Positions 1 through 13,361 of a stretch of DNA of 64,000 bases are shown here, piece after piece. The DNA is from Temnothorax longispinosus. Its lineage: Eukaryota; Arthropoda; Insecta; Hymenoptera; Formicidae. A program made the translations under genes and the position numbers. The notes beneath the pieces are model-generated. The model was not told where the DNA came from. It saw nothing but the letters and a program-made list of their open reading frames with translations, and did no database searches. How positions within the stretch are numbered: the first letter of the stretch is position 1; each line of letters starts with the position of its first letter. The stretch is from contig NC_092360.1 in the NCBI RefSeq assembly GCF_030848805.1, positions 9,610,001 through 9,674,000 on the forward strand, in the 5' to 3' direction.

Positions 1-3000
1 TGAACGTTTCCTTCCGGCAGCGGTATCTCATAAAAAAAACTTCTTAATACATTTTAAAACAAAACAAAGAAGTTTGTCGCTATTGTTACTAGTTTCTAAG
101 GAAAACAGTTTTATGCGATCAATTCTGTATATACATATAGTATATATATTTAACTTTATCTCCAATTTTATCGGTTATCATATTTATTTATATATTTTTT
201 AAATATAAGGATATCGTGAAGCTCAGGTATCTCTAAAGTGGTCAATACGACAATACGTTTGCCAAGAATCGCGTGAAATGCGAGCGTTTAACTATCTCAA
301 CTTGATTCTCTCCTGTCTGGTGTTTATCCCAAGGATAAAATGCGTATAATAACAATACCTCGACCGTGCGATCGTTCACCTTCATCATCACGCTCGCCGG
401 ATCGCTTTCTCATCCTTCTTGCATCGCCTTTCCGCCGCGATTACCTTCAATTTCTGTAACAAGAGTCCGCGTCTTTTTTTTACGTATACGCGAATATTAC
501 TTCATTATTACGGATGTATATAATTAGCGCGTGACGATCCCTAATAACAAAGCCCGCTGCTGCTAATACACGGGGGTGATAATTGCAGAATCGGCCGATC
601 GGCGAAAGTTATTCCCATGCGTGCGCTTTCAGGTGCGTGCGGCATGCATCTGCATATCTGCGTGTACCTAGTCGGCAGCTGCAATCTAACGTGTGCCGCA
701 TCTGGACCGGTTATCTCCATGGCCGTATCTGGCGAGGATGACGTTCCCCGAGAAATAGAGGGTGGCGGGCGCCCATTATTCGCCGGCGTGCAACACACGC
801 TGCATGTGTCGCGTGCTCATAGATTCTAGTGTAGTGGATGGATGCGCTACTTGAGTGTGGCGAAGCATAGCGATAGCCCGCAGAATCCATTCTTCACTCT
901 TTTTCTTTCTCTTTTTTTTTCCAAGCTTTGGAATTAATTGCAAACTTATTCCCTCTCAAAAATTTTTGTTTCGCACGTTTTTGTTTTTAACATCCAGTTT
1001 CTTCAATTTAAAATTCTTATTAGTGTATACGCGTAAACTTTTTGCTGTGTTTTTGTTATCTCGGAGCAATGCAGCAGAAGAAAATATAATTGACGCAATT
1101 TGCCGTTACAAATATTCGAGAAATCCGACGAAAACAGGAAAGAGGTATGATTGACTTTCCTCTTGCGTGTTGGTACAGCCCTCTTCCCGTATGGCAACTC
1201 TGTCTCCGTTCTACAAAACATTGACAGCTGCTATGCAACTAAATGCAGTCCATTTGGACCGGTTTCGATGCATCTGGACGAACAAGGCCGCGGAAAGAAG
1301 ACTTCTTCGTCCTTTCAAAATTAGAGGGATGGATAATATTTCATAATCCAATTAATAAAAAAATAATGTAAGAATTTTTAACATCTATGTATGCTCGATA
1401 TTAAGCCCAGTGCCCTTCTGCCATGTAGAGTATAAATATTGTGTCATCATGAATATGAAGATTACACATTTCGATAGTTTTCACAAGCAATCGAGACGCG
1501 CTCGAACAGAATTTCAAAATCTTCCGTAGGGGAGTATTTTGTAAAACTTGAAAGAGCGATGAAAACCTCAAGTTACGCGCATGAAGTGTACGACACGTGC
1601 TTCCTCATTCTCTCTATCTCAGTTTTCTATCCCTTTGTAGTTTCAAGTCTTTGCGATATATTGAAACGAGATCACCGAACATGTCCGGCAGCTGTCGCGT
1701 GGCCGCAGGAAAAGCACATCTGCCAGTCGGGTGTACCTACTCCTGTCGATCCCTTCGCTTGGGCGAACGGAGGTCTTTAAGGACGAGGCTTTAAAGACCT
1801 CCGTTCTTTCGCCTACCTCCCGTTATTATTTCGCAGGACGCGGCGCTCCGATCGATTCTCGTCCCTTAAACTTGTCCGATCTCTCGGCGACGACCATCTG
1901 CCTGCTCCGTGAAAGGGTTCCGCCCAATCCTCGGGCAAACGGGTAAAAACGGTTTGTGAGCGCTTTTTCAAAATGTGCCTTTGTTAAACTTCACATTTTG
2001 AAAATTTAAATATTAAATGGCGTCTTTGTAAAATATCAAAACCCTTTGAGCGAAAAGTAAATAACTCGAGTGTTCATCCACTCGTGGACTGATCCTGTCC
2101 GAGTGATAATCTTCAGTTCAGAATTAGCATGGTTGTTCAAAAACGATGGTGCGCGCCCAGGATAAAAGGTCGGCCATCTATTTTTAGCTCTTCACACAAC
2201 GCTTATCGTTGCTGAAGCGTGACCCCCTTTTATTCACACAATTCTTTATTACATCAGAAGATTGTAAACTCCGCCGCGGGAGAATATCGAAAAAAGTCGT
2301 TTAGGATATTGGATTTCTTGTATATGGGAAAACGATGCGCATGTATATACGTTAGATAACTCTTGACACGCTTATCGCAAGAGTTGTGTTAACGAAAACT
2401 CGCGATTATTGAGAGGAGACATAAATGAGGCACGTTTGTGGCGTTTAATGACATATTCGATCCATGGCCTCCGACAACTTACATAATTCACGCAGTAAGT
2501 GGAGCAGCAACAGAAATCGATACTGAACGGCCGCCATAACGGTCAAGGAGGGTCGGCAACCTTGTCAGGAAACAGGAGTCAATTCGGTGTCGGATAAAAC
2601 GAGCGACGTACAATTGTTTAAACTCGATACTCCATCGCGGTTTTGTGAAGGACATTCTTTATTTAAAGTTTCAAGTTAATTTCAACACATACTTATTGTT
2701 TGCCGTACAATTTTTAGATTCTCTGTAAGTATCGCATTGAGAAGAATGTTAAATATAATTTGATTCAATTTAAATCCTCAATTTCCTCGAAGCATGAAAA
2801 GTTCAGTTACCCAATCTTGGATTATTTAACAAAATTCTCAATTCTTATCCCCCGAGTATTTCGTGTGCCTTAGTGCTTATAATTCGGCGATATTGTGCGA
2901 TCGGTCACATTAATCTTAATGCGAGACGTCCCACGCACGTTCGCGTGCATTCGCATAAACGCCAATAGCAGCGGGGAGTGCGTTGACTGCACCGCGGTAC

Positions 3001-4200
3001 GAATCGCATTTGCATAGTTAATTCGTCGTAAGAGGGAAACGATATCGTCCTCGTTATCAGGAAGCGCGATGCACGGTACATTATGCAAATCTTGATCTCT
3101 GCAGAATTTCGCTTTGTTGTACATCTTACCGAATATCCTACGTGTCTCAGAAAATCATTATCCCGGCAAACGAAGGAGCAACAATTCGTCGGGGGGAGGA
3201 ATTTCGCGAACGCGATAATCCGCAACGACGAATATATTCGCATTGAATCACGTCGCGTGGCATTATATCGCCGGCTGTTTAATATCCGTGGCGAAAACTT
3301 TGCGAGTTTCTATCACAGTTGGTGGTGGCGGCTCCGTTATTGTCCTCGTGACCGAGGAAGTGCACAAACTGCCGTACCGCGGCGAACCATGCATTCTTTG
3401 TGGGCCTGAGCGGACAATTATTTGTGTAATGGCTTCTCGCTTAATTGAAAGCGACGCTACGGATTTTCGTGTAATATCCGACGCTCGTTTCATCATTGGC
3501 GTTCAAAATCCGAAGTTTATTAGGGTCGCGAGATTTTATTTGATCGTGATAAAAACGGGATATCTTTCCGCGATTTTCTTGGAAGAATTTTCGTCGTTGC
3601 AAAAAAAAAAAAAAACTTGCCATCAGATAGTAGAAAAACTTGCGACTGAACAATTTCCTAGCATGTGAGACAAACGCGATGTGTGTATAATGTATATCCG
3701 TTACGCGCGCTAATCCCAGGCGTGCGCTCGAAATTATAGGTCGTCATAATCTCGTCGGTATCAACGTTGTTGCCGCGGGTAATGCAATTTTACTGTCGAT
3801 ATAGCCGCGGCTGAATCCCATAAAATTGAACGCCTGTTTTTACGCGATTACCTCGCATTAATTACATGTCGTTTCAATGTCCGCCTTTCAGTATTCGGAT
3901 ACATCGCGATTAATTGAAAAAATGCCTTTTCTTATATTATAAAGTCCGTCAAAGAACACACGTTGTGCAAAAAAATATTGTTCAAATGCATATCGCTATA
4001 CATATACATTTTTACATTTCAACGATCAGTATGTATAATCTGACGATTGTTTCGTAGAAACAATTTGTCGTAAGAAAATTACAAGACCTCAAATAATACA
4101 TAAAACATAGAAATATAATTAGTTTTAGTCATGAAATAAATAAACCACTATGTTTTTGAAAAATGCATTCAAGATCGTTGAAAAGGTTGCCAGGGAACCA
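1..4200. other. Noncoding spacer or intron
   Basis: Mixed AT-rich and CpG-containing sequence. Apart from the hairpin at 1761-1813 and an A14 run near 3600, nothing is recognised; the 141-codon frame at 3243-3668 ends in a poly-Lys from the A run and looks spurious. Confidence 0.6.
1761..1813. repeat. Short hairpin
   Basis: GGCGAACGGAGGTCTTTAA faces TTAAAGACCTCCGTTCTTTCGCC across a 10-base loop; a 4-base insertion separates two paired blocks. Function unknown. Confidence 0.5.
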
Positions 4201-4209
4201 TTATCACGT

Positions 4210-4480
4210 TCTTTTAGATTTTGTTAGCTCTGAATTCTACATTATTATAAATTTTATCACAAATATTGCATGTTGCTCTATATCCGTCGCAGTGTTTGAA
4301 GGATATGTTCATGAATTATTTAAAGACTTTTTGTCGGTATTAAATATGCTTATGAGAAATAAATGATGTTTTGCATGTATGTGATAGTTTTCCATATGAA
4401 ATTTTATAAAATTCATGACATAAATTGCATCTTGGCAATAAATTGTCTATTTCAGTGTAATATTCCCACGTCCAGCTAGC
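4210..4480 (-). pseudogene. Decayed copy of the tandem BED-finger sequence
   Basis: On the minus strand the frame encodes SWTWEYYTEIDNLLPRCNLC followed by HEFYKISYGKLSHT, aligning with finger 1 of the copy at 26.5 kb. Downstream, in a different frame, GYRATCNICDKIYNNVEF aligns with GYRATCDLCDKIDDTVEC of finger 2 at 26.7 kb. The DNA itself matches over 18 bases or more around GGATATAGAGCAACATG. Stops (TAA) interrupt both parts and there is no third finger, so this copy is clearly decayed. Two copies 22 kb apart in opposite orientation imply a dispersed repeat or gene family. Confidence 0.6.
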
Positions 4481-4599
4481 TTTTTGCATCGCTATTATAT
4501 CTGCTTTGCAGCATAGAACATACGTTACTAAATATAATATAAAAAAAAACTGTTTCAAAAAACACTGCAAGGAAAAGATCAAAAAAAGACATGTAGCCT

Positions 4600-7500
4600 T
4601 TTGCTAAAATAAAAATATTGATATTTAATTAGAATCTGCCTAACGTATTAATATTATTAAATTAAATTCCGTTAAATCTAAAACGAATTTTATAGTTGTA
4701 TTATGAATAACTGTGACAAACAGAGTCAAATAAACAGTATAGCGAGTCAACGCATCAAAATTTTTTGCGAGATGAAAGGAGACTCAAAGATGGCGAAAGA
4801 AAACTTGGCGTGGTCGATTCCAACTGTTTCAACTGAGACAATTTGAATCAATTGGCCCGTAATTGTGGTTAGACTGTTCCGCTATCGATGTTCTACTTTG
4901 GCCAGAATTCTAACGAGCAACTCCGAGGAAATTGGAGAATTCTACGAGAATCGATGCTTAGCGTTCTATTAAATTTCCGGCAAGATATTATTTATATCGT
5001 ATTAACGCCGCTTTTCATACAAGCACCTGCTAATTGTATTATTCGCTAATTGGTTAAACAGTTAGAAAGTTAGGAAAAAGGACGTAAAAAGTATACAATA
5101 CCGGGAAATTGAGTATAAGGAGAGAAAGAGAGAAAGAGAGGAAACACAAAAATTTCAATCTGATAATAAGTAGAGTTGATTATGTGTAACAATACGTAGG
5201 CGTGCGTTTAATGGAAAGACAATTTAATATAATTTGTTGACACTGCCCTTCAGTACAATTTCTAAAAAAAGGTACGATGAAAGTTCTAGTAGCGATTGTA
5301 GAGATATAATATTGTGCAGAATTATCGTTAACTATATACTGATGTGTACATACACATCGCAAATATAATTTCAATTACAGAGTTTCTCTCAAATAGTTAA
5401 AAGTCTTCGGTATACATAGGTACGTGCTGCGAACGAACGACTATATCGATTTCACCAGACCTAATATGGTCATCTTATCTTCGAATCGCGTAAAGAAGAA
5501 ATGACGCCACGGAAATAGCAATGCACAACTTAATTTCCTATTTCTTGAGAAAATCGTTTTTACATATATTACATTTTAAACATAAATATTAGTCTTTTAT
5601 ATTAAAGATAAATATTTGCGCCCAACTTTTATGGATTTTGCGTCACTTGTTGCAATAAATGAAAAGTGATCAATGAGAGCTTTATTTTTGTAGGAATTGC
5701 ATCGAATGGCGCACATGTCAGAACGTAATTGCGAAATGGGTCGTCCGAAATTCCAGAAAATCGATATTCCGAGTCAAATATTTATTTGCAACCACATGGA
5801 CGCACGGCAGGTTGACCAGCGCAAACTTATTAACTGTATTAGCGGCGAGAGACGGACGGACGGACGCGGGCGGACGGAGACGCACGTCACTAAGTGCCCG
5901 CCACAATTAATGTAATTACTATCTAGCCGTTGCGTTATCGGGACGCGTATACACCCGCGCGTGTCTCACGAGACGTCTCGCGTTGCGCCACTTTGGCAAA
6001 TATTCCGTAACGAAGTAAAACGATCGAACCGCTCTTCCTGGCAGAAATAATTTGCCCGACCGCGCTTTACCTCATCCGCTTGATGAATAAAAGAGCCGGC
6101 GAGATACAATATCGCCCAGGTTTGCTCGAGACTGAGATAAGATCTCGATTAAATATACATCCTAAGCAAGTAGAAATATTACGTCCATAATCGATTCAAT
6201 GAAAGCGCCGATACCAGCAACGGAATTCAAGGAGAGGCTAGGTTTGAAGAAGATTGGTGCAATTTTCGAATTGATGATCGGAACCGTAAAAAAAAGTGGA
6301 AAAGGCGTTTGTGTGGCGTGTCAATTCGTCAGTCATTTCGAACGGTGACACATACGCGGGAGGGATAACGAAATGAGAGTACATATTAATATACGGAGTA
6401 CGCCGAAGAAATAGGCGTACGCACGTGTATACGTATGTTAATTCGTAAGACGAGAGCCGCATCGTCCGCGTCCGTCGAGGAGCACAGTTAATATTTCGTA
6501 ACGCCAGGTGGTTAACGAGCGCCATTCACTCGTCGGGGTTCGGCTCTCCATTCTCCATCCGACACACGCGGACGCATCGTTCGTATCGCAGCCGAATGCA
6601 GTCCAGGCTACATTGCAGCAATCGTGCCGTTTGCTAGGAGAGGAACTGCCCGGTTGCCGGCCGGGCGCGAGCAACGGCAGGATTAATCCCACCGCCGGCG
6701 CCGGGATAAAATGCGAGGACAGTCACGAGAAAGGGATGATATTAACTGCCCAAAGTGACAGAATAAGCTCGTATTCTTATGCAAGAATAACTAGGCTGTG
6801 CGCAAAGGGCATTACGCGAGTATTTTCGTGCCGTTATTACGTCCGAAACATTTGCATGCTCTAATAAATGGCCAGAGAATGCAAACAATGGATTTATGGT
6901 CAAAAATATTCTTTATGGACAATAGTCTAAAAATATATCACAGTCAGATAAGGTATAGATAACAAAAAAATTTATATAAAAATACATATTTGAAATTGTT
7001 CAGTAATTTTTTCTTGTAAAAATAAATATAAATTAATTTAATTAATTATTCTTAATTTGTTTTCTCAATTTACATATCTTAATTTATATCAAAATCTATA
7101 ATTTTGTCAACATTATATATTTGCATTATATATGTCAATAAAATACATTTTAGAACATCTTTTTCTAATTATTATTTTTTTACTAGCTAGTATTTAATCG
7201 AAATCACACTATTTCAGAGCGCAATAGTTTTTTTCTCATAAATATTAAAAAACTTTATCCATGTGATGTTTTAGAGGCATATTTTAGAAATTTATAATAT
7301 CAAGCGCAATCAACTTTTAATTTTACTTTTATCAATATTATAAATATAACAATTAACAATTATATTTATATCATAAATATAATTTTATGTATACATATAT
7401 ATTTCTCTTTATTATAATATGTTTTGGGCATTTTTTTGGAATTCGTTTTACATATTGTTTCACAATCTAGAGAATTGTCAGAGAATTGTTGATAATTTTG

Positions 7501-10500
7501 ATTCTCGCGATCGGTAAAAAATCGGATAGACGAAGGCGAGAAAGGTACCTTGTGGCAAATTGAATGAGACAGAGATCGAGACGGGACGTCGTCGACGAGA
7601 CCTCGGCGGAATTTATCGCCGCCCACACGGCTTTGTGTATACCCGGGTGTACCCGCTGTGTCGATAGAAAAATAAACAGATCGATTTGTTGCGAAACGAA
7701 ATGTCCACTATAAATATCGGTATCACGTGCCCGTGGCAGTTGTTACACATCTACATCCGTACATTCGACGTTGCGACATAATGACACATCGTAGTTAATT
7801 AATAGAACTAATTGCCAGGGAGCTGCTCACCGCTCAAGAAGATACACAAGCTACGTCTAATTTGCGACTTTGCCATAATTAGCTGGCTCGGTTCGCTTGC
7901 GCGGCGCGATTTCACGTGTGACGCCGTAAAACTAGGTCGCTCCTCAAATCCCAAAGTTAATAGCTTCACAATGATTTCCTTCCCGTTAGTTAATTTACAC
8001 GCGTAACGCATGTTATGGCTGTCGAAGATCGCGTCGATTAACCATAAAGTGCTTAGAGATTGTGAGGAAAAGACCTTAGGCCCATAAACCTACTTTTAAT
8101 GTCTTTTTTATAGATACTGCGATACGATGAAAGAAAGCGACCTTCCGTAGTTACAGATTATATTGTTCTCGTTAATCCTCCAATGGGCGCGTGAAGTTTA
8201 GTTTACGTTCCACAACAGCATTGTAAAAAATGAATGTTCTGGACTCATTTCAGTACAGAACCGATAATTTATCGAAAACACATAAAAATTAAAGTTTCAA
8301 TCTGTTAATATATTTTAAGATATGTGCAACAATGAATAATATTAAACAAAAAACAAAAAATATTAATTGGTTTAATATTTATAGTGCAAATAATGTGGAG
8401 TATAATTTATACCCCACGCTCCCTTTTACATTTCAAATTTTTACGCATTCTAGAGGGTTAATGGACTCTATGTAATTGTTTTCGGTAAAATCAACGGCGG
8501 GACGTGTCAGATAAATAAATTCAACGACCGCGCGACAAGGCGTGCCGAGCGTGCGTTCACCAAAGGTTACTCGCACTTGGCCGAACTTACTTTTCCTTTC
8601 GCTGGTATTCGCAAAGGAGAATACCCCGGGACACACCCTTTCCAGGCGGAAAGGTAGCGCGCCGATTGGCGATTACGAGCATAATACGGTATAATTGTAT
8701 GCGATTGCGGAACAGCGCGGCGCGTTCTTCCCTTGCGTGCCTGAGGTACGATCGTTAAGGAAGACTTGTAGTAGCAATATAAGTGTCAGGAATGCCGCTG
8801 TCAGCATTGTAGTTAACTTTAACAATACCCTGGTCGATATCTTCCTTGGCGTTTTGGTGAAAAAGACACGATCTTAATTCCTATCCTCGTGAAATTATCG
8901 TTGCCACCGTCGTGGCATTCGTGAACGCGCGGTCGAGTCATTATCCCGTTCCTTCCATTTTGTGCGAAATGAGCATGACTGGAAAACGAGAAGACTAGGT
9001 CGAATCGTGAGTCGCGTGGAAAAGTGGATCTCTAGACGAACGAGAATTCATTCGGCGAAATTGAAGCAAAGTGCCTCTTTTCCGAAGATTGATATACGGA
9101 TTTTGAAGACCGTTTAAAGTTGAATCGTGCTTTTAGATCAATACTTCCTTTTTTCTTTATTAGAGGCAGGATACAAAATGTGAGGACTAAAAAAAGATTC
9201 GTCCATGTTGACGAATATGAATTATTTTCCACTGACCGATTTTAATCCCGAATTTCTGTCAATCTCTTTCTCTCTCTGCGGATTTGTTTGACGCACGCAA
9301 ACGAAAAGGATCGACGCGCGTTCTTTGATCATCCTTTATCCGAAGCATATTTCGTTGCTGCCGGATCCGATGGACACGCGATATCCGAATTTGTCAGCGC
9401 GGCGTTAATTGCCAAACGAGGGACAATAGAACGAGAGAAAGAGAGAAAACCGCCGCGCGTAACTGACACTGATGCGCAAACAGTCAAATCCACGACGGCA
9501 GATCCTACAATCTACCTACATACGCGGACGGAAATCTCCGGACGGAACGGTGAACTCGAGCGAGTTCTCATCACTAGCGCGCTTCGTTAGCGGATCAATC
9601 AACAGGATTTTTATGCCCGTCCGTAAGCGAACGAGTTCGTTATCACGAGTCGCAAAATTTCGTTGAAAAATTGATCATAGTTCTCTCGATCTCGTATTTA
9701 TTTAGACAAATTTCTACAAAATCAACATTTATTGACAGTCATCATTGTTATCCGATATGCCCATAATTACAAACAGGTTTACGATTTTTCCCATTCTTTA
9801 CGAAATAAAATAATTAAGCTATATTAATCTTTTATTTGGTTAATATCGAGTTTGTTTTAATATATTATATTATATTACATGCAGTCTGTTTATGTCGTAA
9901 ATGCATAAATGCATTTGTAATACTCAATAGAAAAGAGAAACATATTTTGTTTTAAAACAGAATAAATACTATTTATTTATTTTCGTTCATATTTTCTTTT
10001 CCCTTTGAGCATAACATATTAGTGTACGAGTCTTGAGGAAAAAGAATTCTTAGAGAGAAATGTAACAAGATAAAAATCAAGATATGTTCTTATTATAGAA
10101 CGAATTCGCCGTACAGTAAGAGAAAACATGTGTTCTTTAAATATTACAGAGAAACTTGACCGCTGAATGTAAGTGGAGGCATTAATGTTCAATTGTACGA
10201 TATTAAATGTTGGATTTTATTCACTGTATAAGATACTTCATTTCGAGAAAAGCACGAGATTCCAAAAAATTTGGTTCCGTAGCCAAAGGAAAGGAGGAAA
10301 ATACTGAATTGTCGAGAATTCCGGTGGGGACTTAGCGAAAATTGGATTTCCGTGACGGCTGCGTCGAGACTTTTCGAGATAAAAAAAAGCAGTGTGAGGC
10401 ACATGATGTGCCGATAGCGGGGAATCTCACGGGATTCCTGTAGCTTCCGGTAACGATATTATCTGCATCTTGGTTGCGTGATAACGCGTGGGTGCTCCGA

Positions 10501-13239
10501 TGACTCGCCTTCGGGGAGAAACAACAGCGAATTCACTCGCAGGTTGCGAAGGAATCTCATTTAGCTTTTAAATAAAGTCAACCAAGTTTTATTCAAATTC
10601 TCAATGTAAAATTGAAAGCTTTTCATAAAGAGGAAATTTGCGTGGCCGCCCTCTCTTTTTCTTAACCATTCATTGGCAAATTATCAACGGTATTCGTTGG
10701 CCTTAATTTTCATTTGCAGACTCTTCGATTGCGTGCGTGCGCACAAAAAATTTAGAAGTTATTTCTTCTAAATGGAAATTTCGTAAGTTTTTAGTTACAA
10801 ACTGTAAACTATTAGCAAATCATTATTAATATGACACATATACGCACGCATTCAACGCACTCAGTGCAATAGCTTAATGCAGCAATGTAACGCGGCCAAT
10901 AATTTCCTTGTCGCTGTCAATCTTTCGTCATGTTGCCGATGTTGCCCAAGTACTTGTCAATGATATATCGCCGTATGAATATAGCGCAAGGCGCGCATTT
11001 AGAGCGCACATCTTTACACGCCGTTGTAAATTCTCGGTGCAAATATCGTCACGGTATACGTAGTTGTGCCGGCGGCAACGAGGTGCTTATTAAATTCCCG
11101 TCATAAATCTTTATTAAGTTTCCCGGAAACTTGCGCGACGGTAATTTCCTCTTGTGTGTCGACGCTCTCGAGAGGATGCGCGGCGGAGCTCGGAAAGTCA
11201 GCCGTGTCCCGGCGGACGGTCGGTCGCGAGGGGGGTGACAAAGTCCTTTAACAATCCCTCGATCTACCGAGGTAAGAATCCATGCTGATAGAGAGAGAGA
11301 GGGGAAGAGGCAAGGGGAAGTGACAAGGACCACCCGGGCTTCGAGGGTTCTCGTGAAATCTTGGCAAAGCTACTGGTTACGGATACACTCCATTATGCGC
11401 GCACACAACTCGGCCCAGCAGTCAATTCCTCCCGGTTCAACTTCACCGTCCCTCTGTTTACCCCTTTGACTACATTCAAATAACAATTACCAATAATTAC
11501 CGGAAGCGTAAGGGAGCGGGCGCGTCCGGTTTATCATCTTTTGCTTTTCTACGTTTTCAGGCATTGAAAATTTATGAGTTCTCCGGAGAGATGACTTAAG
11601 TGCGAAGACGTGAGAGAATCTTATCGATTATCCATATTCACGGTTACATACAGATGATACAGATTTTTTATTTTAACTCAAGATTTTTATATCAAAATCT
11701 TGATTGCACATAGAGCTACAAATATTGATTCTTGTACGATTATATATAAAATAATTCAATGAATGAATTAATTAAATAATATTATCTAATAACTGTTTAA
11801 AAAAACATCCATATTTCCTAAATGGTAATTAACTTATTAATTAATAAAATTTATTGGGTCCTAGCGTTCATTACAACATAAATTTAATTGCGATATATAT
11901 TTAAAAAATAAATAAAATAATGCTGATATTCACGTTCTACAACGTACACCGTAATGAACATCATCCTCGTATATTATAGTAAAAAAAATGTCATTTACAA
12001 ACTGAAATAATATCTAAGATCTGATAATTCCTGACAATTCCTCGATCTACATAATATTAAATTTCCGGTTTATCTCGCGTCTCTATTGTGATCTCGTAAT
12101 GTCCTATCAAATCACGAGATGTGTCTCGTGTTTTATCGCGAGATACCCGCGTTGCATCAGATTATACACGGCCGGATATACATGTCTAGCGGCCAATAGT
12201 GTGCGTACTGCGTACGTCGTGCGTGACGACGGCAAGCGACAGTGAATGGTCGCCGACCACCATGGGAAGGATGTGGTTAGCCCCGCCAGTTTCGTGTTTC
12301 GCGCGAAGGTGAAACTTCGGGGACTCGTACGCACACACGAGCGTAGAATTAAATGCGCAGAGGTAACGAGACGCGCGCTTCATCCGTCGTTTTCTTTCGG
12401 ATGTGCCTACAGAACGCGTTATGAATTACGATTGTTTGAGAAAATTTGAAATTCTCGCCGAAGATCCAACGATTTTAGCCATCGATAAATCAATTCGCAT
12501 TTGTTAACAAGAATAATACGCCAAATGCATTATTCAGATATGATGAACGAATGCAGTGGGAGTAAATTACGTGCCGCGAATTCTACAGTGTCAATTTAAC
12601 GTATTCCCAATGATAACAAATGCGGAAAATTTCCAAAAAGAGCTTTTGTAATATACATATATACATACAGCGATGTATATTTGTAAAAAAATTAAGAGAG
12701 AATCTTCAAAATGTTTATTAAATTAAACGTTTATTATGAATCCAATAGATAAAGATGTTATCTTCCAGAGCATGTCTTCTGGTATTATCGTAAAGTCCGC
12801 GGTTTCTTATTCTTGTCTACCACGCTGGTGTACAATTACAGTAAATTACGAGCGGACCGAAAAATAATTGAGGCGATAGCCGTTAGTAAATTTATTCTAA
12901 ATAAAAATAGTCTATATTTCTCATTATTTAAACTTTTAATTAAATATAGCAACAATGTCAGATTTTCTTCTTAAAAATTATTGAAAGAAAATTTAATGAA
13001 ACAAAATACAACATAAAACTAAAACATTCTTTCCTAACATAAAATCCTTTCCTAAAATTGCTTCCTGTTTATCACAGAAAAAAGGAAGATAAACATAATC
13101 AAATAAAGTATTCTCTCAATATATACAAACTCTGTTTAAAAAAGTAGAAAATTGTAGAAGAATAAATAATCAAGTCTTTAGTGATCATATTTCTCAAGAA
13201 AGATAGGATAGAAATATTAATTTCATATTATGATATTAT
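4600..13239. other. Noncoding spacer or intron
   Basis: No frame here has a recognisable motif or a supported splice structure. Short GA-rich tracts occur at about 5120-5143 and 11288-11302. Confidence 0.6.
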
Positions 13240-13361
13240 GGCTGCGGTCCACTTAGACGCTACAAATGCTTTGAAGCGTTCTTCTTCGCCTTCTTTCTTC
13301 ATTAAAAGAAAGGAGAAGAGGAATACTTGGGAGCATTTGTAGCGTCAAGTGGACCGCAGCC
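13240..13361. mobile_element. 122-bp hairpin MITE
   Basis: Arms GGCTGCGGTCCACTT...CGCTACAAATGC and their inverse (GCATTTGTAGCG...AAGTGGACCGCAGCC) pair over about 31 bp with one bulge; an inner CTTCTTCGCC-type tract pairs with a GGAGAAGAGG-type tract. TTAT directly flanks both ends and could be a target duplication. No coding capacity. Confidence 0.7.
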
